NCBI RefSeq assembly: GCF_017654505.1
Contig: NC_054555.1
Span: forward strand, 8,556,835 to 8,620,834
From: Polyodon spathula
Lineage: Eukaryota > Chordata > Actinopteri > Acipenseriformes > Polyodontidae
Direction: 5' to 3'
Length of the DNA stretch: 64,000 nt
Part shown: positions 24,301 to 37,086 of the stretch, piece after piece
Layout of the letters: every line of letters starts with the position of its first letter
Numbering within the stretch: the first letter of the stretch is position 1
Notes under the pieces: model-generated
Database searches by the model: none
The model's input: the letters and a program-made list of their open reading frames with translations, nothing else
What the model was told of the DNA's origin: nothing
Position numbers and translations under genes: made by a program

Positions 24301-25321
24301 AGATTACTGAAGAACAAGGCACAAAGGCAAGTGAACGCATCATTGAGTGTTGCAGTACACATTAATAACCAAGCTAAAAAATGTTTTAGTACTTAGCTGA
24401 TATAAATTACTGGTACTATCTTGTTGTAGATCTCACTTTCCTATGTGAAAGATGAACATGGTAAACACATAGTTGATTTTCTTGTATTGTTTCTAAATAA
24501 AATTTAGCAATAAACCAATAACTACATTTAAGAATCGCTCCTTCCAAATATTTTAATGCTGCACTCCCACCGTGTCCCAGCATTCTATTTTAAGCAGTCA
24601 CATGAAGGTACATAGAGACATGGAAATCATATGGTTCATTGTAACAGCGGCATTTGGTTTCTGGGATACCCAGTTGATTATGGGATAACTCTCAGAAGCC
24701 ACACACTTTGTTTCTCCTTGTGTACTTTCAGGTTAATTCATGAAGTAGAATGCAGGGACGAGGCATAAGAGCACCCCTGATATGTTTGGAAGAAGCCCTT
24801 TGTTAATGTTGTTTATTAGTAGCTGCAAAAATTAATAACATTACAAATGCTAACACATATTTATATACTGTATCTTTTACACAGCATAACATGACAACAC
24901 ACTACATAAATGTACTGGAATTACATTGTTATATGTAGTTTAAAGAGACATGAATGGCATCATATCTGAAAGTACAATACAATTAAAAATGACAAATTGA
25001 CAACAAGCACACCTGGCTCTTGCTGTCATCACAAACATGTTTCTGTTTATATAGCACAGGTTTTGTTTTGTTTGAACTGCGGCGCATTCTAATTTGCAAA
25101 CCTTGCGATAACTTAATATGCATGTTTTTATTACCCAGATTCCCAGTGTGCATATCATTTGAATGTGACTGCCAAACTTAGACATTCAAACAAATACAAA
25201 TGAATATATTTTTAGAAGACTATCACTCTACCGTCCACGTCTAGAGATCTGTCATTTTAACATTCATGGCCTAAAGTCTGCAAACTGCAATATCACAAGG
25301 GTGCTCTAATTATGCCATGGA

Positions 25322-25323
<2 letters not shown>
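21331..25323. other. Intron upstream of the PCDH1 exon
   Basis: Non-coding. A 126-codon minus-strand ORF (21339-21719) just upstream of the acceptor is hydrophobic and AT-rich, and has no family resemblance. It is probably chance. Poly-A runs lie at 22000-22013 and 23487-23511. Confidence 0.45.
23487..23511. repeat. Poly-A tract
   Basis: About 25 A. No LINE or SINE body was recognised upstream. Confidence 0.9.

Positions 25324-25381
<58 letters not shown>
25324..25381. repeat. (AC)n microsatellite
   Basis: 29 perfect AC units. Confidence 0.97.
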
Positions 25382-25388
<7 letters not shown>

Positions 25389-26232
25389 GAGAGATAAATG
25401 TCACTCTTTCCTACACTTTCCATTAATGTTGCTCGCTTGCAGCTTGCCTGTTGAGTGGAAATATTAATGGTGCTTAACGTTCAAACACAGACCTTTGTTT
25501 TCTAAGTGGGAGCTGCTTAAACAGAATGGACCACAGACAATGTCAAGTGCTGCAGCACTATAGCTTCAGGGTTTGAGGTTCTGGTGCTAAATTCCCTCCC
25601 TGGAAATGATCTCAGTGTTAAGGCAGCTGGGTACCCAACATTACTGTGACCACTTATAAAGCTAAGTTGAGACCAAAGTGAAAAACTACCGACTTTCCGG
25701 GCTTGTATCCTTTTCCAATAATGAAACTACAGAGCAACCAGGTACCTTTTTGATGAATAACTGCGTAATAGTGGTTTATTTATTTCTGGAAAAAAAGTGC
25801 TTCACAATGGATCCAAAAGTATGAAATATATAAAGAGTTCCCTCACCAGGGTATTCCTTTTTAAGAACAACAATTAGAAATGCATACATTACAGAAATTC
25901 AAGGTGTATCTGACAAATTGCTAACGAACCAGTTCCAATTTATTGCAATACATATATTTGATCTTTTCTATATAGAAATTCACAATTTCATCAGCTCTAG
26001 TTCAATCAATGAAATGTAATAATTTTTAGAATAATAAAGGTTAAAAAAAAAAAAGAAGAAAATTATGTCTGAGTCATGCCTGGTAACATCTTTCAATCTA
26101 GGACTGTGTGCACAATAATTGTATAACCCTCAAGAGACAGCCAGTGAAGTGTCTTCATAGTCGTTTGTTTCTACATAAACCAGAAGAACAAATAAAGGTA
26201 TTCTTTATTCCCAGAAACGATGTGTTTAGTCT

Positions 26233-26299
26233 AATAATTATAATAATAATAATAATAATAATATGATGATGATGATGATCATGATCATGATGATGATAA
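26233..26299. repeat. Compound (AAT)n-(GAT)n microsatellite
   Basis: AAT units pass into GAT/GATCAT units. On the minus strand this reads as poly-His/poly-Ile codons in a chance ORF. Confidence 0.93.
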
Positions 26300-26648
26300 G
26301 CATGTGGTTTAAAACACCAGATTTCCCAGTAGAAAAATACTTTAATAACATCAATTAACACTTTTCCTTTTCCTCAGTCTTACAGAAAGGCGACAAGGGT
26401 CCAGTCGCTAAGAGCAGCAGGAGGAACATTAAAGCTCTCAAACTTTGAAGATTGATGACATTATATTGTCTTGGTTCTGATCAGACATCTACATGACATA
26501 CATGGTGACTGAAAGGGGGCAAATAAAAGGTGATGCAGCTACCTGAGGGTTACATTTAATTATGGCATCACTATCTTTACAGCAGCTTTTAATAAGCACC
26601 ATACAAAAAAATAAAAACAACTATAATAAAAAACGGTATTATGTGTAG

Positions 26649-26651
<3 letters not shown>

Positions 26652-26719
<68 letters not shown>

Positions 26720-26731
26720 TATAATAATAAT
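26652..26731. repeat. (ATT)n microsatellite
   Basis: About 24 ATT units followed by a short ATA stretch. It ends directly at the left edge of a tRNA-like repeat element. Confidence 0.96.
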
Positions 26732-26734
26732 GTA

Positions 26735-26997
26735 GCATGCACGGGGGAAGAGCAGCAGGGCTGGTAGGTGACCTTATCACACACAAAGACATAAGCCCGG
26801 CATACGCTCCTTGGAAAGGAGCCGGGTCTTTTGTACAGTGTTATCGGTGCTATGCTTTAGTGCAAGAGGTCCTGGGTTCGCACCCGTCCTCCGCCTGTGT
26901 GTGAATTGCTTCGCCCTGTGTGATGCACCTGCCTGTGTTAATAAGATCGCTGCAATATGAATACAAATATTCTACTATAATTTTCAAAATACTTTTA
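26735..26997 (+). mobile_element. SINE-like element with tRNA-like head, copy 1
   Basis: About 260 bp shared, inverted, with 30550-30798. Its middle looks tRNA-derived: an anticodon-arm-like segment (GTGCTATGCTTTAGTGC) with a 7-nt loop ATGCTTT, then GGTCCTGGGTTCGCACCC holding a Pol III B box (GGTTCGCACCC, 26876-26886). The loop would carry anticodon GCT (Ser), which is inference. The T stem pairs poorly, so this is not a working tRNA. The tail is AT-rich (ACAAATATTCTACTATAATT). Confidence 0.7.
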
Positions 26998-27434
26998 CTT
27001 TTTCAAATTTGATATAAGGACAGTGGTACTACAGTTACAGTACAATAACCCCAGCTTGAATACAGCAAAATATAGCATTGATATAAATAAATAAATTAAC
27101 AGCTTGTCTAACAATTCAACACACCTTTTCTCAACACTTCTTATTTCACCAAATCACATTATAAACTAAACCAAGCAGCCCCTCTGCTCAAATTAAGAAG
27201 GCAGCATTGTGTTTGTTTGAATAAAAAAAAAAATTTACAAATTAAATTATAAAAACCTTATAACAGCAAACTGGTTCTCAGTGCTGTGGATTATCTGGAC
27301 TTCAGTACTCCAAAGTAATTGTTTACCTCAGTAAATTAGTTGATGACACATCACTATCTTTCTGTTTAGTGGTCGATCCTGCTTTTGGGATCAAAGAAAG
27401 ACCTGCAATGAGCTCTGCATCCCAGACTTCAAAG

Positions 27435-27451
27435 CCCCCCCCCCCCCCCCC
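27435..27451. repeat. Poly-C tract (about 17 C)
   Basis: Pure C run; together with the following TCTG repeat it creates chance ORFs on both strands. Confidence 0.93.
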
Positions 27452-27478
27452 ATTTTTAGGCATATCGTGTATTTCATT

Positions 27479-27513
27479 TGTGTCTGCCTGTCTGTCTGTC
27501 TGTCTGTGTGTCT
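27479..27513. repeat. (TCTG)n microsatellite
   Basis: About seven TCTG units with a degenerate end. Confidence 0.85.
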
Positions 27514-28806
27514 TTCCCTTCATGTTGAGCTGCGTTCTTTTTGTCTGCTGTCAGTTTTATTATACTGTTCGCATTTAATTACAGACTTCTCACTGACTTT
27601 GTCTTTTATAGCCACTGAAAAGAAATACTTACCCAACACACATATATATGGTGTTCTTACATACCAGTTGAGTCTTTCTCAGCAGATGTCACTGTTGAGT
27701 AGACTCTCTGGCAAGCCTCAAATAGAAAGCCGTTGCTATTTTTTCATATATGCAGAAATGTATTTAAGGCTTGCTGTCCATTCCACCCCCCTCCCATCCC
27801 CAAAATCCAAAATTGGGCCTGGGGGGAGAAACACTCCAAAGCGTCTCTTTTAATGAGAAACATTATTTAAATGTAGAAGAACATTAATTTGTTTAAATAT
27901 GTATTCTTGATTAAGTAGTTCCTCTGGGCACAACTCCAAAGTGCCAACATTTCCAGATCAGGGCATGAAATGTATAAGCAGCTTCATTTTGTAGTATTTC
28001 TCGTTGCTCATGATGTTTCTTTCTCTGCTTGCTTGTTACTGATTATTACTCTTAAGGCCTCCACACACTGATACGATGTGAGTTTTCATTGGACGACAAG
28101 ATACTTTTGCAGTGACATGACCATATACATCAGAAACGACACAGAGGCAATGTGACAGGTTTGCAAACTGCCAGATCTATACAACTATTAAAAATCACTA
28201 TTGACAAAAACTATGATCAAGACTGGTACATATTTGTCAACATGTTGTGGAGTGTCTTCTCTGATGGCGTTTCAAAATATGACAATAAATCATACATACC
28301 AGGCTTATCCAATTCCTTAGAAATTAACTCCCATATATTGTCTTTCAAATCTGTATTTTTATAATTGTGATGACCTTTGTCATAAAGCTATTGGTATTTT
28401 TTCAACGGCAGGTATTATTTTTTCCTCTATCTTTCTTTAGACTTCTTCACCCTGCTGGACCACGTGCATTAAAACTATTCTCTGATTGTTTAATTCCCTA
28501 GTTGTCGCATGACAAAATATAAAAAAAAACTGAATTCAATTCTATTTATTTTGTTTCGCCCTGGTGTCACCCCTGCACCACCTCTCGTGTCACCTGTAGT
28601 GTGAAAGATACTTATCAAAAGTTTAGGTTCTAAAGGTTCTATAGGTTCCTGATTGCAGCACTGCTGTTCCAATAAGCTGGTATAGAACACTGTATTGGGT
28701 GCTTCTACACAAACACAGCTCTGTATGTTCTTATCAGAGATGTATGTAAAAGCTATTTATTCTATGGTATTACACATTGAGATTCAGTATGAACTGAAAA
28801 GTAGTA
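27514..28806. other. Non-coding, nothing recognised
   Basis: Chance ORFs only, including 27467-27853 which runs through the TCTG array. Confidence 0.4.
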
Positions 28807-28961
28807 TTTAAAGAGTAAGTAGAAGGGGTGACAAAAAATATAGCGTTACACGTCCCCATGTGTTGCTACAAATGTTTAAATAATGTACCTGTATTTTTGC
28901 TTTGCATTGTTAATATCATGAGAACTTTTTAAACGTATAACATAAAACCTGTTTCAAAGAT
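28807..28961 (+). repeat. Dispersed repeat copy 2 (block A, inverted block B)
   Basis: 28807-28885 matches 7875-7951: TTAAAGAGTAAG, AAAATATAGCGTTA, GTTGCTACAA and TTTAAATAATG. The adjoining 28904-28961 is the reverse complement of block B at 8107-8162 (CATTGTTAATATCATGAGAA and CTTTTTAAACGTATAA). Confidence 0.75.
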
Positions 28962-29086
28962 TTTTTAAAAATGGCGGCTCTACTGCACTGGTAGTGTAAG
29001 GATTATTGCCCACATTGTCAAACAGGTAACACAGCAATAATGATCCATGATGTGGCATGGAACAGAAAAGCCAGAGCACCTGTTAT

Positions 29087-29087
<1 letters not shown>

Positions 29088-29120
<33 letters not shown>
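29088..29120. repeat. Poly-T tract (33 T)
   Basis: Uninterrupted T run, with no recognised retroposon body next to it. Confidence 0.93.
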
Positions 29121-29123
<3 letters not shown>

Positions 29124-30549
29124 CCTAGAAGCAGCTCTTAGTTGCATTTTTATCAATGGTGAAAATAAAGTCATTAATCACCTGGAAGAGCTTGACGGAA
29201 CTGGTAAGAAGTGGGAGCATGCTCCTGCAAAGACCAGCTGACCTTAACAGATTTGAACCAATCACTGAGAGAAAAAAACTTGCAAGGATAAGTAAATAAG
29301 AGATCACTCATACACTGAACCGTGATAAGCAGTGAAGTTCAACTGCTGAGGGTAAAATGAGACGAAATAATCCATTAAACTAAAGAATGTGTTTCCGACC
29401 TTGCACGGGGAGGCACCTTTAAATACTAGATTGACAGGGTATGAAAATGTTACGTTGCTTGTCATTGTGGGAGAAAAAAAACCCGACTTTCACATTCTCG
29501 GCAGACAAGCATTTATTGTTTTGCTAATCCATCACTGTATTGTGTGTATTGAATGCATAACCCAGTGCCAGCTTAAAGCACTGTCTGAGGGCCATGCTTC
29601 ATTAAGCACACAGCTCTATCCCTAACTATGCAGTCACAGGCTACTTGCGCAGAAAAAAAAAAAAAACGTGCTTGTATGGAAAATGGAGGAGGTCAAGGTT
29701 CTTTTTCTAAAATCTAGTCGTAACTGCATATTTCACTGTTCCCTTAAAGTTTCACAGAGCTCTGGGCAAAGTTAATGAAGTCAGTAAATTACCAAGACCC
29801 GGTTTAATCTGGCTTTAACATGCAGGTTAAAACTGGTAGAAATGTACTGGGAACAGGGAATGTACATACTTACTTATAAAGAAACGTCTCTCACATTGAC
29901 AGTCAAGCATAAAAGCTAGAACAATCTGCAGCTAATGTTAAACATTCTACTGCACCACTTATGATTTTGGATTCTTACCCGGTATTTTCATATATTCTTT
30001 ATGGACATGCAGGCCAAAAAAAGCCTAAAAGTCTTGAATCCCCCTAATTCTGGGTAACTGTAATTGTAGTTTTAAATTCAACCAACCACCTTAAATTGGA
30101 TAAGGACAAGTCCCTTCAACCAAAAATTAATTACTAGGGTTACATTGAAGAAACAGCTGTAGCTAGTGTAATGCATCAAAATATTTCATGTCGTTCAAAG
30201 GAAATTGCACATCTACACACTCTCCCTTAAAAATAGGAAACACAAAACAGGCAAGCATCTCTTACTGTATCAGCACTCCACTGGGTTGAATTCTCTGGAG
30301 CATATGAGGCAACGCATGGCTGTCCAAAAATATATACAACAACATCCTAGAGCACACTAGACAAACAAAACACAAAAGACAATAAACTGTTGAAGATACA
30401 GGCTTTTTGAAAGAAAGGGAGGAAGCCAGGTCCCCAGAGTGTTTCCTCTTCTTTAAAACCTTACTGAGTGTGATGTTTTGATAAATTTGAAATAACAGAA
30501 AGACAGAACACTTAAGGTGGAAGTCATTTCTGTTTCTTCCCTTGCGGAA
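29121..30549. other. Non-coding, nothing recognised
   Basis: No exon or repeat recognised; AT-rich with a short A run near 29652-29666. Confidence 0.4.
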
Positions 30550-30798
30550 ACAAAATATTTTGAAAATTATAGTACAATATTTGTATTCGTATTGTAGCGA
30601 TCTTGTTAACGCAGGCAGGTGCATCACCCAGGACGAGGCAATCCACACACATGCAGTGGGCGGGCGCAAAACTCAGGACCTCTTGCACTAAAGCATAGTG
30701 CTGCTACCGCTGTACAAAAAAGCCAGCTCCCTTGCAAGAAGCATATATCGGGCTTATGTCTTCGTGTGTGATTATGTCACCTACCAGCTCTGCTATAG
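30550..30798 (-). mobile_element. SINE-like element with tRNA-like head, copy 2
   Basis: Read on the minus strand it follows copy 1 at 26735-26997 closely: CTGGTAGGTGAC, GACATAAGCCCG, CACTATGCTTTAGTGCAAGA, GATGCACCTGCCTG, then the tail AATACAAATATTGTACTATA. The anticodon-like arm is better preserved here (GCACT / ATGCTTT / AGTGC), while the B box is damaged (TGAGTTTTGCGCCC). Confidence 0.7.
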
Positions 30799-31057
30799 TA
30801 TTATACTATATAATTTCTGTACAACTAAAACAATATACTCTTATTCATCCAATGTGAGAAGTTGATAACTATTGGCAGTGTTTCAGCTGTGCTTTTTGAA
30901 TATGACTGATATGTATTTTTGGTAAAGAATAAATATATGAGCATGATACATTATTTACAATAGTATGCATTTATACACCAACACACACAATGTAGGGGTG
31001 ACACAAATCGCTGGAGACATTGATAATGACACCTTGTCAACATATTTGTCAACCTTA

Positions 31058-31061
<4 letters not shown>

Positions 31062-31121
<60 letters not shown>
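31062..31121. repeat. (AT)n microsatellite
   Basis: About 30 AT units. Confidence 0.96.
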
Positions 31122-31125
<4 letters not shown>

Positions 31126-33266
31126 CTAGTTATTTTACAATTTGATAAATGCCAAATTTGGTTTATTCAAGGTTGGATCATGTTGACAGTACATTTCAAT
31201 ATGTACAAGTCACATAGCAAACTATCAAAGGCATCACTGAAATAATGTTATAATGGAGTGCTAAAACTTTGGACAAAATCATGGTAGTTGAACCAAGCAG
31301 AACCAACCCTTCTGGAAGGTGGAAGACGGAGTCTTCCCGGATCATTTGGAGGAAGAAGTGGCCATAAAACAATTGTGCTTTTTTAGGATCCACCAAGACT
31401 CTGGTATTAGCCAAATCACAGTGCTTTAAATACAGTTATAATAGGCTAGGATAGGGCTTAAATTATTCTCCGCGATTTGGAGCACGTTTGTCAGCAGAAT
31501 CGCTGATCCAACGTTGAAGCCACAGCGCACAAACAAAACCCTGCTGGGAAGTTTGGTGCAGAATTCACTTCACAGAGCATCTAGCTCTCATCTCCACTCG
31601 AGTGTGCACAGCCCTGCATTTTCAACCAGGCACTCTCTTTCACCCTCTATTTCTCTTGCTTTCAAGGCTTCTGTGTCTCCCTGATAAGCTCAAACGCCTT
31701 TGCATCCTTGAGCAGCTCTGACACACCAGCTACCTTTCAGCTATTTCCGCAATCACACCTGAAAGACAACTCTACCCAGAAAAACAGCTCCATATGCATT
31801 TTTTTCCACTTCACTTCAGATTTTTATGCTTGCTACGTGTTTTTAAAGGTCCTTTTTCTTAGCCATTTTTCTCTCTTTTTTTTTTTTTTTTTACTGGGTA
31901 TTTCCTATTGAAGGCTAATTTCTCTCTGCTTATTATCCCCTTCGACTCCTTGCACACCAGTAGCTACACGTGCTGTGTGAGTTAAGACTGAAACAAGTGA
32001 AAGCTTCTGTATGCATACATAAAAACTGAGTTGTTTTGAAGTTGCTGCAAATGATGGAAAATATGTGATTAACTACTTTTTATATCAATGCAAAGAATCT
32101 GATGGAATCAGAATCAAGAATCCAACAGACCTAGTGGTGGATATTGGGAGTTGTGAAGGGATTTAGTTTAAATGTAATCAAAACTTTTATTTAAAAAAAA
32201 AGTTAGAATTATTTGTTTATATTTCCCCTAAGTCTTTTGAAGACACTGTGTCATCAAAAATGTATTTAATGTAATTGTCACAGATGGTATTTTTGCTGAA
32301 CCATTTATAGACAGCTCTTTAAGCTGTAAAACTATTTGCTTCTGATTGTTGATTTACACAACTGTTTCTACTTGATGTTTCCAAAATGTACACTCAGGAG
32401 GTTCCATCTCATTTAACACAATGTAAATTTAATCTTAACATGACAAAATGCCAGCTTCGACAAATGTAATCTGTTTGCAAATAAGCGCCAAAACTATCAA
32501 CACATACCAGTCTGGGCAAAGTTTTCAGAGAAATAAACTTTTTTAAACCTAATGTGTCTTTGAGCCTTCTAACTGCTGAATTAAATATGCAATAAAGTAT
32601 GAATGAAGGCTCCACAAATCACAAACATGCAACTAAAAAGAGGGGAAGAAACATACGTACTGTACTTACTTTTCATAGACCAGACTTTTTTCAACTGTTC
32701 TACCAGTGTCTTGAGGGAACCAACATTAAAAAAGGGCTAGCATGCTCAGAATGGAGTTTTAAAAAGACTTGCTTCACAAACAGTTTATAAACCATTATTT
32801 CTTTTCTACACTGGTTGTGCTTTTTACATCCAAACGTCATGCACAATCCAGCCCTACTATAAGTCTAAAATCAGAAACTACCACTTTCTCCAAGGCCTAC
32901 CCTCAAGATCTTGTGCTAACTGTTTGCAACCAGTCTGCTTGGAACAAAATAAATGTTCTTAGAAAGCAAGGTTATGCCAATTACCAAGATCAGACTGTTT
33001 TCCTAAAATTATTGTCCATAAATTTATGCGGAGGTGACGAGAGTACTATGCAGTTCATGAAACCTTTTCCCAAATGTTTTAGTTTATTCAGATTTTGAAA
33101 TCTGCTATTATAAAAACTCTTCCTTAAAATAGTAATTTATGTTTTGTGAAAAGGACCCATAGTCATTTTGAAAGGATTGTTTTTCTGTGTCCAAAAATCC
33201 TAAAAAAGGTAAAACATTTTTAATTGTTTAATTGTACTTTATGAAGATCAACACATGTATTTGTGA
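31122..33266. other. Non-coding, nothing recognised
   Basis: Chance ORFs of 60-109 codons only (for example 32769-33098, plus strand), without domain motifs or good splice pairs. 31440-31570 is slightly GC- and CpG-richer. Confidence 0.4.
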
Positions 33267-33279
33267 ATATATATATATA

Positions 33280-33321
<42 letters not shown>

Positions 33322-33334
33322 TATATATATATAT
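33267..33334. repeat. (AT)n microsatellite, interrupted
   Basis: TA-rich array broken by AATA and AGATA units. Confidence 0.94.
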
Positions 33335-36106
33335 TAGCCAGTCATCATGACAAATAACTCAGCTGGCTTCAAGATTTTTTCAGGGACCATGGAGGGGGTT
33401 TCATCCTCATTAAGAATTTTAACTGGAGGGTAGGGATATGTTCTGAAAATCTGAGACAAAGTACTTTTTTTTTAAGATGTAATCTTTTTTTATGGCATGA
33501 GGAGAAACATCTATCTTTCTCCCACCGTCAAGCAGCCAGCATCCCTGAATAAATAAAAGTGCCCTCTGAAACATATCTCTGGCAATAGTTTCTGCAGTCA
33601 TGTTTTAGTAACACGCTGTCCTTTCTTTATTAGCCTGCCGTTGGGCTTTACATTTAAATGAATTACCGGTATAGACTTTCCTTCGGTGCTATCGTTTTCA
33701 CCATCAGAGTATCTGTAGTCACTTCTCTGACTGGAAGTAGAATGAAAGCAAATATGCTACCGTTGTAGGCATTGATATAGGGGAAGGAGGTTTAAGCCAG
33801 AGTAGGTCCCTAATAATTTGCAAATGCCTTGTAGGCCTGTGCACATCCTGCATTTAGATGTGTGTGTAGGTGTGCTGTGAGTTGTTTTTTGTTTTTATAT
33901 GTTACATTATAATAATTAATTCTATTTTTAGAAAGTCAAATAGGGTTAGCCACATTTACAGATGCAAATTGGAAGCAAAGAATGTGCATCAAAACTCCTG
34001 TATGGATGTTAAACATCTTTTAGCCAAAAATGTGTGTGCATTAAAAATGCTAATTGACCAGGGCAATGAAAATCCAGAATATCTTATTCTATCTAAAATT
34101 ATGTACTAGATCAGTACAAGCAATTTTTAGTTCAAAATGGCAAATTGCTCAAATCTATTTCCCTTGAGTGCACACACTAAGAAATGTCCATACAAAGCTT
34201 CATTGCAATTGCATGAGCAAAACTGTCAATAAAATGTCAAATGGATGAATGAAGGGCCGAGCACAGGGAGGGGAGCAGAAGTGAGACTGGATGAGAGGGA
34301 GACAGAGGAATTGAGAAGCAAAGAGGGATAGAGGAATACATCAATGGGTAGACAGCTGTTTGATGTCTCTCATCATCAGCACAAGCTCTGGGATAAATGC
34401 TGATGCGCAGTTTAGAGAGCACTTAAGTTTGTGATTGGAAGAACGTGGAAGAGTAGGCAATTCTGTGAGAAGCAGACAGAATGCTTTGCTTGCTTGAAAC
34501 ACAAGCTGTACTGAGGCAGATGGAGAACACACAGAGTCCTGGGGTTTCACACTGAAGAAGAGCCAACACTATTTTTGGGCATCTTTATTCCACTATGACT
34601 TTAAATACTCAATAATGAAAGTTAAATAGGCAAATACACCGTTTAACTTCAAAATCTATAATTGGGTATGTTTGAAGTTTCTTAAAAAAATGACACTGAT
34701 CAACTCTCTTTTTTTTTTTAGCTTCCAGCTACCTGTAGGTTATTTGGCCTTCTAAAAGCAGAAAACAGGAATGGAGCAGGAACTAAAGATTGACTTAAAT
34801 GATGCGTGCCAGCAGCTTGCTTCCCATTGTTACTGTAACATGGAGGTGAATATAAAACCAATGGGGGGTACAGACTAGAAATGTGGACTTAAACCCAAGG
34901 GCTCATGGGTTAAAATATCAGGTTGCCCAGACAAACTTCAGTGCCTTGTGCTTCTGTCCCAACCAGCTGTAAAACTGTATATAAGCAGTTTCCTGCTGGT
35001 GCATACATTAGTTCAAGTAGTTGGTCTATCCTACGAAAAACATATCAAAGAAAATGCTGAAATTGGCTGATTTTGTATGCCCCGAAATCACAGACAGCTC
35101 GATCCATATTCCAAAGCTTTAAACAAAAACAAGATGACTTACAAAAAGCAACACCCCCATAACAGAACAAATGTTTAAATAGTATCCCTGCTTGCACAGC
35201 AGGATTACTTTGTGACTTTGAAAAGGAGGAAAAAAAAACACTTACACACACAAAATCTGATAAATCAGCAGCTTTTAAAAATAGATTAATTAAAGGTTCA
35301 TTTGTAATCGATGCAGAAAAAAAAGTATTAGTTTGCATAAAGCAAAAATCTGTGGATTAAAAAGGAACCAAACATCTAATACAAAGTAATCAGAAAACAG
35401 CATTGATCTGTCATTTCTAATTAAAGGGGCCATGTGTTGTAAGAAGAAAAGTCAAGATCTGAAGAACGTAACATGTTCTGAGTTCTCCTGTGATGTGGGC
35501 TTAACATCAGGCAGTAATTATAAATGAAGCATCTGTGTCTAATTCCTCCTGCTTTCTCCTTTACCCACTAATGCACTCTCAGCACTGCTCAACAGTGACA
35601 CCTCCTGCAAGAGCCATGGCATGGAGCAGCCACAAGTGTTACTATAGTTACCAGATAACATAAGATGACGTTAATAGAATTTTTTTTTAACATGATGCAG
35701 AATGCCTCTGTATTTTTTCCATCTTTCTGAATGTCTCATACAATAGTATGTGCTACGTTAAGATGCTGTCATTTTAAGACCAGCCCGTATAATTCTTGTA
35801 AGCTCTAGTTTTTAAAGCAAGCATGTGAGATTTTATAAACAAAATTCTTCCTGTCTACGGCTTGTTGCATTAAAATTGCCCCACATCCTCTACATGAAAA
35901 GGGTCTCTTAAGGGACTGGCTGATTTGTTTCCCATTTAATTGAAGCTTTTATTAAAAGAACGTTGCTCAAGCCTGAGCAGTGCTTTTACAGAAATGCCCT
36001 AGATATGCTACAGGATCCAAATCTAACTGCAGTCGAGGATCTCAGATGAATTTTACTGTAAAAGAAAGGTCCCCGTCTTCTCGCAAAAGATCATTCATAA
36101 AAAGTA
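33335..36106. other. Non-coding, nothing recognised
   Basis: No recognised gene or mobile element; chance ORFs only. Confidence 0.4.
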
Positions 36107-36132
36107 TTTTTTTTTTTTTTTTTTTTTTTTTT
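36107..36132. repeat. Poly-T tract
   Basis: About 26 T. Confidence 0.92.
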
Positions 36133-36190
36133 CATGTGTCATTCAGTCATCTCACGTCAGATGCTGTGATTATCACTGAGCAAACCCTCA

Positions 36191-36219
36191 CCCCCCCCCC
36201 CCCCCCCCCCCCCCCCCCC
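36191..36219. repeat. Poly-C tract (29 C)
   Basis: 29 uninterrupted C followed by GAATTCC. A pure C run this long is rare and forces poly-Pro/poly-Gly chance ORFs. Confidence 0.93.
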
Positions 36220-36437
36220 GAATTCCAGCAACATGGACTTGGGTCGATAGCTCAGCCCTCGTCGGTCTTGTTTTGAGGCCTCAGGTGAGTGATGGAAATG
36301 GCAGCCCTGGTGGGTGATGTTCACACTGCCTCCCTTCATATTGATTCTGATGTGTTTCCACTTGAGCAAGTGATTAATCGCTGCTTACTTCCTGCATTAG
36401 CATCTGACCACTTCTTATGTGGAGATTTAAAGCTACA

Positions 36438-36463
36438 CCTGCTCCTCCTCCTCCTCCTCCTCC
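36438..36463. repeat. (CTC)n microsatellite
   Basis: About eight CTC units. Confidence 0.9.
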
Positions 36464-37086
36464 TTGATTTAAGATTGAATGCATGATTGCAATAAGCAGT
36501 CAGCCGCATTACTGCTTTAATACTGCAGTAGTGAGTTAACCAGAGATTGGCTTAACCTTTATTTGATACCTTTAATCAATGGAAACATACAGCAACCCCT
36601 CCAAAGGTTATAGAAATTGTATAAATCGACTGCAGTCAGATTGGTCTAATCTTGAAAGTTATATTAAAAATGGCAAATGAATTATCCCCTGTCAGATTAT
36701 CTTATTCTGCTGATAAAACATTTTGCAATATTTTGTAGTAGATACACAGACTGGATGTTTTTCACTGTGTTCTTCTAAGAGTTTTAAAGAACTGAATTAT
36801 ACACAGTGTCACGTCTGACGCTGAAGAGAACTTTCATTTCTGTCACAGAGACATTTGCATTAGTTGTTAGAGTAAAAAAGTACAATTGTATTTTTTTTTT
36901 TTTTGGTGTTATATATAAGGTGTTGTATCAGGTTATGTATTCTAACCTGAAGCAAGCATTAATTTTAATTTAAATGAGTATTTCCAAAAATACAGCATCA
37001 TGCTTATGCCCTCCTTTTTACCCTATCCTGTTCTAATGTGCTATACAATTACAGTTTTAGACAGAGCCCTTAATATAGAACAAATA

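Noticed and set aside
26820..26890. Functional tRNA-Ser gene
   Set aside because: The anticodon arm and B box are present, but the T stem does not pair, the acceptor stem is not found and the serine-type long variable arm is absent. It is part of a repeat with a second damaged copy.
27323..27578. Poly-Gly/poly-Pro ORFs on both strands
   Set aside because: Products of the C17 tract and the TCTG array.
30262..30669. 135-codon minus-strand ORF
   Set aside because: Its N-terminal part is SINE-like repeat copy 2 and the remainder lacks any motif.
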